NCBI GenBank assembly: GCA_009391225.1
Contig: VEXC01000004.1
Span: forward strand, 1-64,000
Direction of reading: 5' to 3'
DNA length: 64,000 nucleotides
DNA from: SAR202 cluster bacterium AC-647-N09_OGT_505m
Lineage (GTDB): Bacteria; Chloroflexota; Dehalococcoidia; UBA2985
Shown: piece by piece, positions 53,587-61,463 of the stretch
How the letters are laid out: the number at the start of each line of letters is the position of its first letter
Numbering within the stretch: the stretch's first letter is position 1
The notes under the pieces: generated by a model
What the model was told of the DNA's origin: nothing
Databases searched by the model: none
Seen by the model: the letters and a program-made list of their open reading frames with translations, nothing else
Made by a program: the position numbers and the translations under genes

Positions 53587-53961
53587 CTAGAGAGGCGTCG
53601 TCGCCGCAGGTAGGCCTTTCTTGGCAGTGGACACTACTTGGGCAAAGGCCTGGGAATCTTTAACGGCTATGTCTGCCAGCATCTTGCGGTCCACCAGTAC
53701 CTGCGCTTGGTCAAGGCCGTGAATGAACTGGCTGTAGGATAAACCATGCTCGCGGGCCGCGGCGTTGATGCGCATAATCCACAGGCGTCTCATGTCACCT
53801 TTGCGTTCCCGTCGATGGCGGTAGGCGTGGCTAAGGGCGTGCAGCAGGGATTCCTTGGCCTGCTTAATAAGGCGACTCCGCCCTCCCCGATGGCCCTTGG
53901 TCATTTGAAGCAATCTCTTGTGGCGGTGATTTACGGTCACACCACGCTTAACTCTTGGCAA
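53587..53961 (-). CDS. rplT: 50S ribosomal protein L20
   Basis: 124-residue primary-binding 23S rRNA protein needed for early 50S assembly. The N-terminus PRVKRGVTVNHRHKRLL and central RHRRERKGDMRRLWIMRINA are diagnostic. A TTG start at 53961 gives the canonical MPRVKRG; GGGAG lies eight bases before it, whereas a TTG five codons upstream would place the ribosome site inside the gene. Last gene of the infC-rpmI-rplT operon, 21 bases after rpmI. In other bacteria L20 represses this operon by binding the leader; no such structure was identified here. Confidence 0.96.
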   Translation of the reverse strand: MPRVKRGVTVNHRHKRLLQMTKGHRGGRSRLIKQAKESLLHALSHAYRHRRERKGDMRRLWIMRINAAAREHGLSYSQFIHGLDQAQVLVDRKMLADIAVKDSQAFAQVVSTAKKGLPAATTPL

Positions 53962-53982
53962 GGTGACAACTCCCAATAATTT

Positions 53983-54180
53983 CTATAGGTAAGGCAGGAC
54001 CCTATGAATCTTACGTACATCAGAAGGGCTCACCTCGTGTTTCATGTGAAACAAGCGATGAACCCTAGCGGGTTTCTTGCGGCGGAGGTGGCTTCTGTGC
54101 CCCTTCATACGCAGTATCTTGCCGGTGCCAGTAACATGAAAGCGGCTCTTAGCGCCCTTGTGGGTTTTCAGTTTAGGCAT
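53983..54180 (-). CDS. rpmI: 50S ribosomal protein L35
   Basis: 65-residue basic ribosomal protein. It begins [20 protein letters not shown] and has [16 protein letters not shown], ending near VHRVLPYL-like KIHRVLPYL, all typical. The ATG overlaps the infC end by eight bases (AATGCCTAA), so its translation is coupled to that of IF-3. Confidence 0.96.
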   Translation of the reverse strand: MPKLKTHKGAKSRFHVTGTGKILRMKGHRSHLRRKKPARVHRLFHMKHEVSPSDVRKIHRVLPYL

Positions 54181-54727
54181 TCGCTACCGTCTCAGGTTCT
54201 ATTTCGGTTTTGGGCCGTTGAGCAACAGGGGATATTATGATGCTTAGCCTGCGCCCTTCCATGCTGGGGGCTTTCTCAAGTTTGGCTTCTTCCTTGAAGG
54301 CCTCAGCCGTTCTACGTAGAAGATCCACACCTATGTCTTGGTGGGTTATTTCCCTGCCCCTGAACATGACGGTCAATTTAACTTTGGACCCTTCTTCCAG
54401 GAGCTTCTTCACCTGGCGCTTCTTGGCCTCCATATCATGATCCCCGATACGGGGCCGGAATCTAACCTCTCGCAAGAGGTTGGCCTTATTGCTCCTGCGG
54501 CCTTCACGTTCCTTCTTGGTCTGTAGATAGCGGAACTTGCCATAGTCGAGCAGTCTGCATACTGGAGGTTGGGCCGCAGGGGCGACTTCCACCAAGTCCA
54601 ACCCACGCTCTTGAGCGAGTTGGACGGCTTCAAAGGTCGGCATAGTGCCCAGTTGCTCGCCCTCGTCGTCTATGACTAGTACTTCAGGCACCCGAATCCG
54701 ATGATTTACTCGATAATCCTTTGGTAT
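54173..54727 (-). CDS. infC: Translation initiation factor IF-3, probable AUA start
   Basis: 184 residues from the proposed start. IF-3 N domain: [20 protein letters not shown], then [21 protein letters not shown] domain: [20 protein letters not shown] through [20 protein letters not shown] [17 protein letters not shown]. The start is placed at ATA (54727-54725): GGGAG (54738-54734) stands six bases before it, and IF-3 then begins with PKDYRVN as in relatives. ATG codons at 54793 and 54787 have no ribosome site and lie within a strong promoter (54778-54806), so they would be upstream of the transcript. infC is well known for rare start codons (AUU, AUC, AUA) that let IF-3 repress itself. Overlaps rpmI. 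Confidence 0.9.
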   Translation of the reverse strand: MPKDYRVNHRIRVPEVLVIDDEGEQLGTMPTFEAVQLAQERGLDLVEVAPAAQPPVCRLLDYGKFRYLQTKKEREGRRSNKANLLREVRFRPRIGDHDMEAKKRQVKKLLEEGSKVKLTVMFRGREITHQDIGVDLLRRTAEAFKEEAKLEKAPSMEGRRLSIIISPVAQRPKTEIEPETVANA

Positions 54728-54777
54728 GCGCTTCTCCCATCTGAGAACGTCGGATGGCTCAGAGACAGCCCCAGGGC

Positions 54778-54806
54778 AATATAGCATACCCATAAAATGC
54801 AGTCAA
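54778..54806 (-). promoter_or_regulatory. Sigma-70 type promoter of infC-rpmI-rplT
   Basis: On the minus strand TTGACT (54806-54801), a 17-base spacer and TATATT (54783-54778); each box matches five of six consensus bases. Initiation near 54771 would give a leader of about 44 bases to the ATA start of infC, containing the GGGAG ribosome site. Confidence 0.7.
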
Positions 54807-55004
54807 TCGAAGTATATTGCCAATCCCAATGAGGTTTTGCCAGATACAGGGTGAAAATGGTGAAAAAAATGCTAAACTGCCTGTACACTGTGGAAGAGAG
54901 ACAGTAATGTCAATGCTAAGCTGCCCAGTGCGCAAATATGAGGCGCGAAATCACGCCAGTCGCACCCACCTGTTCCTAGTGCCGAGCGTAGGTGGGGCTC
55001 CCTG

Positions 55005-55511
55005 GTGACGCTAAACGAGGGCTTCCTTCTGCTGATACGTTGGTTCCACGCTTTGTCGGCAGTGATTTGGGTAGGGGGGAGCATGTTTTATGTGCTGGTC
55101 CTTCGATCGCAGCAGCGACGAGCCGGAGGACAGGGCCCGGCGATGAGCCCAGAGGCCTTGAGCCAGTTCCATGGCCTAGTGGATACATGTATAGCCGTCC
55201 TAGTGGTTACGGGTACTGTCCTTCTCTTTGACCGCATAACAGAAGCTTCTACCGAAGCGGCTTATATTATAACTGTGAGTGTGAAGATAGGTTTGGCCTT
55301 GTGGATGTTTGCCATTGCCCGCCGCAGATGGCAACGCCAGAGGCCGACCCAGGTACAACCTACATTCCATTCTGTACCTCAGCGGGGATTTCTTACCAGG
55401 GCCATGGGCCTGATGTCAGGAATAAACATGACGGTTATCCTTGGGATAGCCGTGTTCTTTCTCTCCGATTTGCTGGCGTTCATTTTTGAGGAAGGATTGA
55501 CAGGCAGATAG
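55005..55511 (+). CDS. CopD-like / DUF4149-like small membrane protein
   Basis: 168 residues with four membrane helices: residues 6-30 (LLLIRWFHALSAVIWVGGSM), about 58-76 (TCIAVLVVTGTVLLF), 85-105 and 140-163 (INMTVILGIAVFFLSDLLAF). The first helix with RWFHALSAVIWVGG is the pattern of CopD and related haem- or copper-associated membrane proteins, where the histidine may bind haem. Function is not assigned. The start is GTG at 55005; ATGs downstream would remove the first helix. A Trm112-like gene follows 52 bases later on the same strand. Confidence 0.7.
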   Translation: MTLNEGFLLLIRWFHALSAVIWVGGSMFYVLVLRSQQRRAGGQGPAMSPEALSQFHGLVDTCIAVLVVTGTVLLFDRITEASTEAAYIITVSVKIGLALWMFAIARRRWQRQRPTQVQPTFHSVPQRGFLTRAMGLMSGINMTVILGIAVFFLSDLLAFIFEEGLTGR

Positions 55512-55563
55512 CCGAGAGTCAATATGAACTTTGGCTTTAGTTAGACTACATTGAGAGTGCATT

Positions 55564-55746
55564 ATGAAAAAAGACCTGCTGGATATTCTGGCCTGCCCCA
55601 TGTGCAAAAGCCACCTGACTCTGACAGTGGAGGAAGCGAACGATGTAGAGGTCGTGCAGGGGACACTTCATTGCGAGAAGTGCCAAGAGGACTATCCCAT
55701 AGAGGACTCCATCCCCAATCTCCTTCCACCAAACCTGCGCACGTAG
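55564..55746 (+). CDS. Trm112 family zinc-ribbon protein
   Basis: 60-residue protein with the YcaR/Trm112 pattern: KKDLLDILACPMCKSHLTL at the start, LHCEKCQEDYPIEDSIPNLL at the end, giving a four-cysteine zinc site (CPMC and CEKC). In eukaryotes and archaea Trm112 activates methyltransferases; in bacteria the role is unknown. Usual bacterial length is about 60 residues, so it is complete. It lies downstream of the small membrane protein gene. Confidence 0.9.
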   Translation: MKKDLLDILACPMCKSHLTLTVEEANDVEVVQGTLHCEKCQEDYPIEDSIPNLLPPNLRT

Positions 55747-55773
55747 AGATGTGTCCTAGAAATACACCCGTGA

Positions 55774-55963
55774 ATTGTCATTTCGAGGACATGGACGTGT
55801 CGCAATACGAAGGAATTTGGAAGCAGAGCATGCCCTGCTGCACCTTAGAGGTTGTACTGCTTTGAGAAGTTCTACGTTCCCTACGATGTGGGTTTTGGCT
55901 TGGTCTAGGCACCTCACGGCCAGATTTGCACTCCTCGACTTCAACTGAGCTCGGAATAACAAT
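55774..55963. repeat. MITE-like element with imperfect terminal inverted repeats
   Basis: A 190-base segment bounded by ATTGTCATTTCGAG and CTCGGAATAACAAT (12 of 14 positions complementary). It contains no convincing gene. Ends resemble those of the elements at 34805 and 61322, but the interior is longer. The Trm112 and FolK genes converge on it. Confidence 0.55.
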
Positions 55964-56046
55964 TGGCAAACTTCGCAGACGAGCTGCCTAGACCCCCTTC
56001 TTCACCCCCCCCTGGTTCTCTAATGGCCGTGGCTCCCTTCTTGGAG

Positions 56047-56538
56047 CTACAACGGTCCGACCATTACCACAGTCTCACTCCCAGTTACTTCCACAAGTAG
56101 CTCTCCTATGGACTTATCCAGTGATGGGTGAACGAGGTCTGGAGCGAATTCGGCAAGGGGCACCAGGACGAAGGCCCTCTGTGACATCATGGGATGGGGA
56201 ATCTGGAGGTCTTGCGTCTGTATCACCTCATTCCCATACAACAGGATGTCCACGTCTATAGTCCTGGGGCCGTATCGAAATGTGTGGACTCGTCCTAACT
56301 TGCGTTCCACCTCTTGTGCCAACTCCAATAGCCCTTGTGGACTCAGGCTGGTCTCGAGGGCGCACACCAGGTTGAGAAAAGGGGGTTGGGACGTATATCC
56401 CCAGGGATCGGTTTCGTATACCAAGGAAATGGCAATGAGCGATTCCCTCTGGCAAAGAAGGGAGATGGCCATTCGCAGGTTGAATCCCCGGTCTCCCAGA
56501 TTGGAGCCCAAACCCAGATATGCTGTGATCGTCTTCAT
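56047..56538 (-). CDS. folK: 2-amino-4-hydroxy-6-hydroxymethyldihydropteridine diphosphokinase
   Basis: 163-residue HPPK, transferring pyrophosphate from ATP to the pterin in folate synthesis. Motifs: AYLGLGSNLGDRGFNLRMAI at the N-terminus, VYETDPWGYTSQPPFLN, and RYGPRTIDVDILLYG with the metal-binding aspartates, followed by IPHPMMSQRAFVLVPL. The length is normal. It is transcribed after folP with a 95-base gap; no folB gene lies between or beside them. Confidence 0.96.
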   Translation of the reverse strand: MKTITAYLGLGSNLGDRGFNLRMAISLLCQRESLIAISLVYETDPWGYTSQPPFLNLVCALETSLSPQGLLELAQEVERKLGRVHTFRYGPRTIDVDILLYGNEVIQTQDLQIPHPMMSQRAFVLVPLAEFAPDLVHPSLDKSIGELLVEVTGSETVVMVGPL

Positions 56539-56633
56539 GAGCTTACTTCAGGATATCTCCCAATGCCCCTTCGGGCTTACCCAGGCTCTCGTTGGATGTA
56601 ATGTAAAGCAGTACATAAGTAACGTCGTGACTT

Positions 56634-57494
56634 TTATGGCAGCGTGGCACGCTCTGCTGCCCATCCCCGCACTATGGCATCGCTCATGCGGGCTACCCTG
56701 CTCATGGCTTTCACATCGTGGACCCGGATCATGTCCGCTCCATTGGCGATGGCTAGGGACACGGTGGCCGCGGTGCCCTCCAATCTATCCTCAACGGGTA
56801 AGTCCAGGATTACGCCTATGGTTGACTTGCGAGACGTTCCAACTAGGATGGGGTGTCCTAGGGTCTTGAATTCCTCCAGCCTCCGAATAAGCTCTAGGTT
56901 ATGCTCAGGCTCTTTGCCAAAGCCTAAGCCTGGGTCCAGGATAACGTTCTCCTTGGAGACGCCAGCTTCCAACGCCTGGTCAAGGCTGGCCCGCAGGCTC
57001 GCCATCACTTCCTGTACTAGGTCCGTGTAGCTGGCCACTCTCTGATTGTGCATCAGAATGATTGGCACATTTTCCCTCGCGGCTAGGGTTGCCAGGGCTG
57101 GGTCTTTTTTTAAGCCCCAGACGTCGTTAATCATGGAAGCACCAGCGGCCAGGGCCTCCTGGGCCACTTCGTACTTGTGGGTGTCTATGCTGATGGGGAT
57201 GATGAGTCTTGAGGCCAACAGTCGTATCACAGGGATAACCCGCCGTTTCTCCTCGTCAACATGCACAGGTGTTGAGCCGGGGCGAGTGGACTCGCCACCA
57301 ACGTCTATGATATGGGCTCCCTGTTGCTGAAATCGGAGGGCCTGCTCCAGGGCGATCTCTGCATCGTATCCCAGACCATCTCCGGAGAAGGAGTCTGGGG
57401 TTACGTTGACGATTCCCATAATATATGTGCGCTTTCCCCACTCCAGTTCCAGGTCACCGCAACGAGTTAAACTGACTCTTGGGAGAAAATCCAT
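56634..57494 (-). CDS. folP: Dihydropteroate synthase
   Basis: 286-residue TIM-barrel enzyme joining p-aminobenzoate to the pterin pyrophosphate made by FolK. Key motifs: GIVNVTPDSFSGDGLGYD near residue 27, VGGESTRPGSTPV, INDVWGLKKDP, ILMHNQR, DPGLGFGKEPEHNLELIRRL, GTSRKSTIGVIL and the C-terminal IRVHDVKAM. All are in expected order. The sulfonamide loop SRKS is intact. Together with folK it forms a short folate operon on the minus strand. Confidence 0.96.
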   Translation of the reverse strand: MDFLPRVSLTRCGDLELEWGKRTYIMGIVNVTPDSFSGDGLGYDAEIALEQALRFQQQGAHIIDVGGESTRPGSTPVHVDEEKRRVIPVIRLLASRLIIPISIDTHKYEVAQEALAAGASMINDVWGLKKDPALATLAARENVPIILMHNQRVASYTDLVQEVMASLRASLDQALEAGVSKENVILDPGLGFGKEPEHNLELIRRLEEFKTLGHPILVGTSRKSTIGVILDLPVEDRLEGTAATVSLAIANGADMIRVHDVKAMSRVARMSDAIVRGWAAERATLP

Positions 57495-57539
57495 TGACTC
57501 CTCTTTCTGGTGTTATGAGTCAGAACACCGCTGTAACTG

Positions 57540-57640
57540 TCGTTCTGTGCCCGCCCATGCGGATGAAGGATATTTGGGGCTCCCCATATGGTTCATAGAG
57601 CTTACCCTAAGCAGGGCCGAAGGGTTCAGGATGACAATCG
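57540..57640. repeat. Degenerate interspersed repeat upstream of folP
   Basis: The segment ending AAGGGTTCAGGATGACA (57621-57637) read on the minus strand begins TGTCATCCTGAACCCTT, the same type of end as the elements at 34805 and 61322. The second end is not clear. It lies in the 284-base divergent spacer between folP and the CysS fusion gene. Confidence 0.4.
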
Positions 57641-57778
57641 AGGCATCACATTCTAATGCGAATTACTGACCCAGGATACTAGCTGAATAATCCATTTTAC
57701 CAGACTAGGATTGAAGCATCGCACCCAATGGACTAGAATTGCATCTACACGTGAACGACCAGGGGGCGGAGTAGGTCT

Positions 57779-59980
57779 ATGAGATTATACAATAGCCTCT
57801 CCAGAAAAGTGGAAGAGTTTCAACCCTTGGAGCCAGGACTGGTACGTATGTACAGTTGTGGCCCTACGGTCTATCGCTATGCTCATATCGGTAACCTTCG
57901 CTCCTACCTCATGGCCGATTGGATTCGTAGAGCCTTGGATTTTCAAGGACTGAAGGTAATCCACATCAAGAACATAACTGATGTGGGTCACATGCGCCAG
58001 GAAATGCTTGAGCAGGGTGAAGACAAGGTCATTGCCTCTGCCATGGCAGAGGGCAAAACTACTCAGGAAATAGCCCAGTTTTACACCGATGCCTTCCGCC
58101 GAGACGAGGCGAAACTGGGTATTCTTCCAGCGTCGCACTTCCCAAAGGCGACAGACCACATCGAGGAAATGATTCAGGTCACGGAGCGGCTACAGGAGAA
58201 GGGATATGCCTACGAAGTGCAGGGCAACGTCTATTTTGCGGTATCCAAATTCTCAGACTATGGCAAGCTCTCAGGGAACATTCAGGGAAACCTGTTGGAG
58301 GGCGTTCGCGCAGAGGTGGATCCCCTTAAGCGAGACCCGCGGGACTTCACGCTGTGGAAGGCGGCGGAGCCAGGCAGGGTTCTAAAATGGCCCAGCCCCT
58401 GGGGAGACGGATTCCCTGGGTGGCACATAGAGTGCTCTGCCATGTCAACTAAGTACCTTGGGGAACAGTTGGACATTCACACTGGGGGCGTTGACAACAT
58501 TTTCCCACACCACGAAGGTGAGCTGGCTCAGAGCGAGGGCGCATTCGGAAAGCCCTTTGTGCAGATGTGGGTCCACGGCCAGCACCTCCTGGCAGATGGT
58601 GTGAAGATGTCCAAGTCCATGGCCAACGATTACACTCTGGAAGACTTGGAAGCCAAGGGTTTCGACCCCATGGCCCTTCGATACCTCTGTCTCACTGTCC
58701 GGTATGCTACTCGCCTCAATTTCACCTTCACCGCACTGAAGGCAGCCCAGCGAGGACTTCAACGTCTCAGGAACCGTGTGTGGGAGTGGACTACGTTGGC
58801 ATCACCCAACGCCAGTGGCATTGAAACTGAGGAGTGGAGGAGGATCTTCTGGAAGCGGGTGAATGACGACCTGGATATGCCGGGCGCCTTGGCGTTGACC
58901 TGGGCTATGACGCGCTCAAGCATGTCGATGAAATCCAAGCTGGGGCTACTGCTGGAGTTCGATTGTGTGTTGGGGCTTGACCTAGAGAACGCAGTCCAGC
59001 AGTGGTACATCTCGGAAAATGTGTTCAACTCCGAAAAGAGGAGAGCCGTTCTGAGGGCACAACTGGATTACTCCACGGCTGATAGCGTAAGACAACAACT
59101 CGGTGAGGAAGGGTTCATTTTGGAAGACGCCATTTCAGGCACCCGCGTCAGGCCCAAGTCAGAGTTGGAGAAGCGTCAGGAGCGGTGGAACGAGGTCTCT
59201 TCTTCCAAGGAGGTTCCATCCCTGCTGGATTCTCCAGACGAGTTGAAGTTCTCAGTGGGAATAGTGGCCTGCAACTATCTTTCAGACGTGCGAAGGTGCA
59301 TTCAGAGCGTTCTCCCGCTTGGTGAGCAGCACGCCCTGGAGATTGTAGTTGTGGACAATGGCTCTACGGATGAGACCTCCTCCTGGCTGGAGGACCAGGC
59401 TCGTCAGGACTCCAGGGTAAGGGTGATTCACACGGACCACGTGTTAGGCGAGGCTGCGGCCAAGAATATATTGCTCAAGCAGAGCCTTGGCACCTACTTG
59501 GTCCTCATGGATACTTCGATAGAGGCCAAGGCAGATTTCCTGACCCCACTGGCCCAGGCCCTAGCAGACGAAACGGTAGGAATCGCTGGGCCCTGGGGAC
59601 TTCGTAGCGGTGACCTGCGCCACTTCGAGGAGATAGAGGAAGGGCAGGCGGACGCGATTCAAGCCTACTGTTTTGCATTTCGTAGGGCTCTTATTATAGA
59701 AGTGGATTTCATGCGAGAGAGCTTCAGGTTCTATCGAAACCTGGATTTGGAGTACAGTTTTTGCTTTCTGGACATGGGATATCGCGCGATGGCCCTGGGG
59801 TCTCTCCCCCTAGAACGTCACGAACACCGGGTATGGACTAGTCTTGCCGAAGAGGAGAGAGAAAACATGAGCCAGAGCAACTTCCGGCGCTTTCTGAAAA
59901 GGTGGGGGCATCGCGAGGAGTTGCTGCTTGAGCCTACCCTCAGCCATCGCCACGATGGCGACCACAATCACCACGATTAA
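57779..59980 (+). CDS. cysS: Cysteinyl-tRNA synthetase fused to a family 2 glycosyltransferase
   Basis: 733 residues in one uninterrupted frame. Residues 1-460 are a complete cysteine-tRNA ligase: MYSCGPTVYRYAHIGN with HIGN at 36-39, zinc ligands C27, C219, H244 and E248 matching C28, C209, H234, E238 of E. coli, KMSKS at 276-280, the DALD-like DDLDMPGALALTW, and the end EEGFILEDAISGTRVRP. After a charged linker (461-489) residues 490 to about 690 form a GT-A glycosyltransferase of family 2: FSVGIVACNY, IVVVDNGSTDETSSWL (D526) and YLVLMDTSIEAKADF, where the DxD position reads DTS (D578). A His-rich tail (SHRHDGDHNHHD) ends the protein. The ligase is expected to be essential; what the transferase half does is unknown. 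AGGGGGCGGAG precedes the ATG. Confidence 0.93.
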   Translation: MRLYNSLSRKVEEFQPLEPGLVRMYSCGPTVYRYAHIGNLRSYLMADWIRRALDFQGLKVIHIKNITDVGHMRQEMLEQGEDKVIASAMAEGKTTQEIAQFYTDAFRRDEAKLGILPASHFPKATDHIEEMIQVTERLQEKGYAYEVQGNVYFAVSKFSDYGKLSGNIQGNLLEGVRAEVDPLKRDPRDFTLWKAAEPGRVLKWPSPWGDGFPGWHIECSAMSTKYLGEQLDIHTGGVDNIFPHHEGELAQSEGAFGKPFVQMWVHGQHLLADGVKMSKSMANDYTLEDLEAKGFDPMALRYLCLTVRYATRLNFTFTALKAAQRGLQRLRNRVWEWTTLASPNASGIETEEWRRIFWKRVNDDLDMPGALALTWAMTRSSMSMKSKLGLLLEFDCVLGLDLENAVQQWYISENVFNSEKRRAVLRAQLDYSTADSVRQQLGEEGFILEDAISGTRVRPKSELEKRQERWNEVSSSKEVPSLLDSPDELKFSVGIVACNYLSDVRRCIQSVLPLGEQHALEIVVVDNGSTDETSSWLEDQARQDSRVRVIHTDHVLGEAAAKNILLKQSLGTYLVLMDTSIEAKADFLTPLAQALADETVGIAGPWGLRSGDLRHFEEIEEGQADAIQAYCFAFRRALIIEVDFMRESFRFYRNLDLEYSFCFLDMGYRAMALGSLPLERHEHRVWTSLAEEERENMSQSNFRRFLKRWGHREELLLEPTLSHRHDGDHNHHD

Positions 59981-60047
59981 CAAGCTAAAAAAAGCCATTA
60001 GTCCAGATTGCACAATGCAATGTGTCCTTCACCCTGGCGAGAAATGC

Positions 60048-60845
60048 TCAGGCCTGTGCAATTCCAGCCAAGTGTGCGTGCAGAATCTGCTCTGAGCCTG
60101 TCGAAGGAGCTTGCCCTGCTTCCTCCATCCGCCTGTCGAAGAGCAGTCCAAAGTGATGAACTAAGCGCAGGGCCACTTTCCTCAAGGATACAGGATACCC
60201 CAGTAACCTCTCCATAGAGGTGACTGTGATACCTTTGAGGCCGCACGGCACGATGTGCTGGAAGTAGGATAGGTTCGGGCTTACGTTTAGGGCAAGGCCA
60301 TGTGTGGTGATACCCCTGCTAATCTTCACCCCTATGGCGGCGATTTTCTCCTGTGCTACCCAGACCCCAGTGAGGTTTTCTTCCCTATGGCCAGTCAGAC
60401 CAAAATCTTTGAGAGTGTTGATGAGGATTTGCTCTAATGTACGGACATATGTGACGGCTCCTCCTATGGGTCTCACATCAACTATTGGGTATACTACTAA
60501 CTGTCCGGGTCCATGATATGTGACTTCCCCACCACGATCCACTTGACAGACCTGCACGTCCATTTGTCGGAGCGTTAGGTCTCCGACAAGTACATCTGAA
60601 ACCTTGCCCCGACGTCCCAGCGTATAGGTGTGAGGATGTTCCAAGAGCAGAAGAGAATCAGGAGTAGAGCCATGCTCCCTCCTTCTGGCAATAGCCCTCT
60701 GTGTATCCCAAGCCTCAACGTAGCCTATTTGGCCTAGCTGTGCAAACAGGCAAGTCTGTGGAGCGAATACTTCGGGGGTCAAAGAATCTAGTCCCTTTTG
60801 CTGAGCATGAACAAGTTCTGCACACAGGTTGGAAGTGGACCTCAT
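60048..60845 (-). CDS. lipB: Octanoyl-[acyl carrier protein]:protein N-octanoyltransferase LipB
   Basis: 265-residue enzyme that moves octanoyl from ACP to lipoyl domains. The core shows EHPHTYTLGRRGKVSDVL, RGGEVTYHGPGQLVVYPI, the catalytic lysine in AAIGVKI (K174), and cysteine in HIVPCGL (C201). Both ends are longer than usual: about 30 extra residues at the N-terminus, and a C-terminal tail AGQAPSTGSEQ encoded by an interspersed repeat containing two copies of GCCTGTCGAAG (60096-60106 and 60131-60141 on the plus strand). LipA is not in the window. Confidence 0.94.
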   Translation of the reverse strand: MRSTSNLCAELVHAQQKGLDSLTPEVFAPQTCLFAQLGQIGYVEAWDTQRAIARRREHGSTPDSLLLLEHPHTYTLGRRGKVSDVLVGDLTLRQMDVQVCQVDRGGEVTYHGPGQLVVYPIVDVRPIGGAVTYVRTLEQILINTLKDFGLTGHREENLTGVWVAQEKIAAIGVKISRGITTHGLALNVSPNLSYFQHIVPCGLKGITVTSMERLLGYPVSLRKVALRLVHHFGLLFDRRMEEAGQAPSTGSEQILHAHLAGIAQA

Positions 60846-60871
60846 GCTACACTAAGGCCTTGCAACCCACT

Positions 60872-61156
60872 CTAGACCTGAGATAGGTAGAAGACTGTTG
60901 GCTCGTCTGTGACGCCAGCCTGTTCCAAAGCCGCTCGGAACTGATTTGATAGTTCTGGGAAGCCAATGAATTGGCGAGCACTCTCTAATTCATCCCATTC
61001 GATTAGCACGAGTACTTCCCATGGGTCATCCCCACTACGAAACACCTGTGGCTCCCCGATGGCGCCGGCTTCCTTACGTGCGGCGTCTCCATCGTTAAAT
61101 AGTGGCCTCCATTTGGGATAGCTTCCCACTTTATGTCGGATCAATACGTGTGCCAA
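60872..61156 (-). CDS. Small dimeric alpha/beta-barrel (ABM/cyclase-like) protein
   Basis: 94 residues. The sequence AHVLIRHKVGSYPKWRPLFN then RKEAGAIGEPQVFRSGDDPW and EWDELESARQFI belongs to the ferredoxin-like ABM superfamily of small dimeric barrels, often annotated as cyclase or monooxygenase-like. Function is unknown. A TTG start at 61156 is chosen because the perfect GGAGGTGA (61169-61162) precedes it by five bases and the product then begins with AHVLIRHKV as in relatives; the ATG at 61171 overlaps that ribosome site and has none of its own. The lipB gene follows 26 bases downstream. Confidence 0.75.
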   Translation of the reverse strand: MAHVLIRHKVGSYPKWRPLFNDGDAARKEAGAIGEPQVFRSGDDPWEVLVLIEWDELESARQFIGFPELSNQFRAALEQAGVTDEPTVFYLSQV

Positions 61157-61321
61157 GGTGTTCACCTCCATCTAAGTGCTATGGGGTTTTGGACAGAGCG
61201 CCAGAATAAGGGCGGCGTTTGCCTCGATGACAGCTCGATTATGCATCATAGCAACGAGTAGTTGCAAGGGCATCCGGTTAGATGTCCATCTAATTCGTTG
61301 AATAATGCACGCCAAAGCCTA

Positions 61322-61396
61322 TCATGCTGAACGAAGTGAAGCACCTAATTGATTGGAGTTCTCCTACCACAGATTTCTTGCTGACGTTCAGAATGA
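61322..61396. repeat. MITE-like element, short form
   Basis: A 75-base segment bounded by TCATGCTGAACG and CGTTCAGAATGA (11 of 12 positions complementary). Ends are of the same type as in the elements at 34805 and 57622. It lies in the 307-base spacer between the ABM-like gene and the FAH gene. Confidence 0.55.
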
Positions 61397-61463
61397 CATA
61401 CGCTTCAAACCGCGTGGACAGGGACACAAGGCAAAGTGGTCTAATGTTCCTGAAAATCTGGCG

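Noticed and set aside
54728..54793. ATG-initiated 22-residue extension of IF-3
   Set aside because: It overlies a strong promoter and lacks a ribosome site; the extension does not resemble IF-3.
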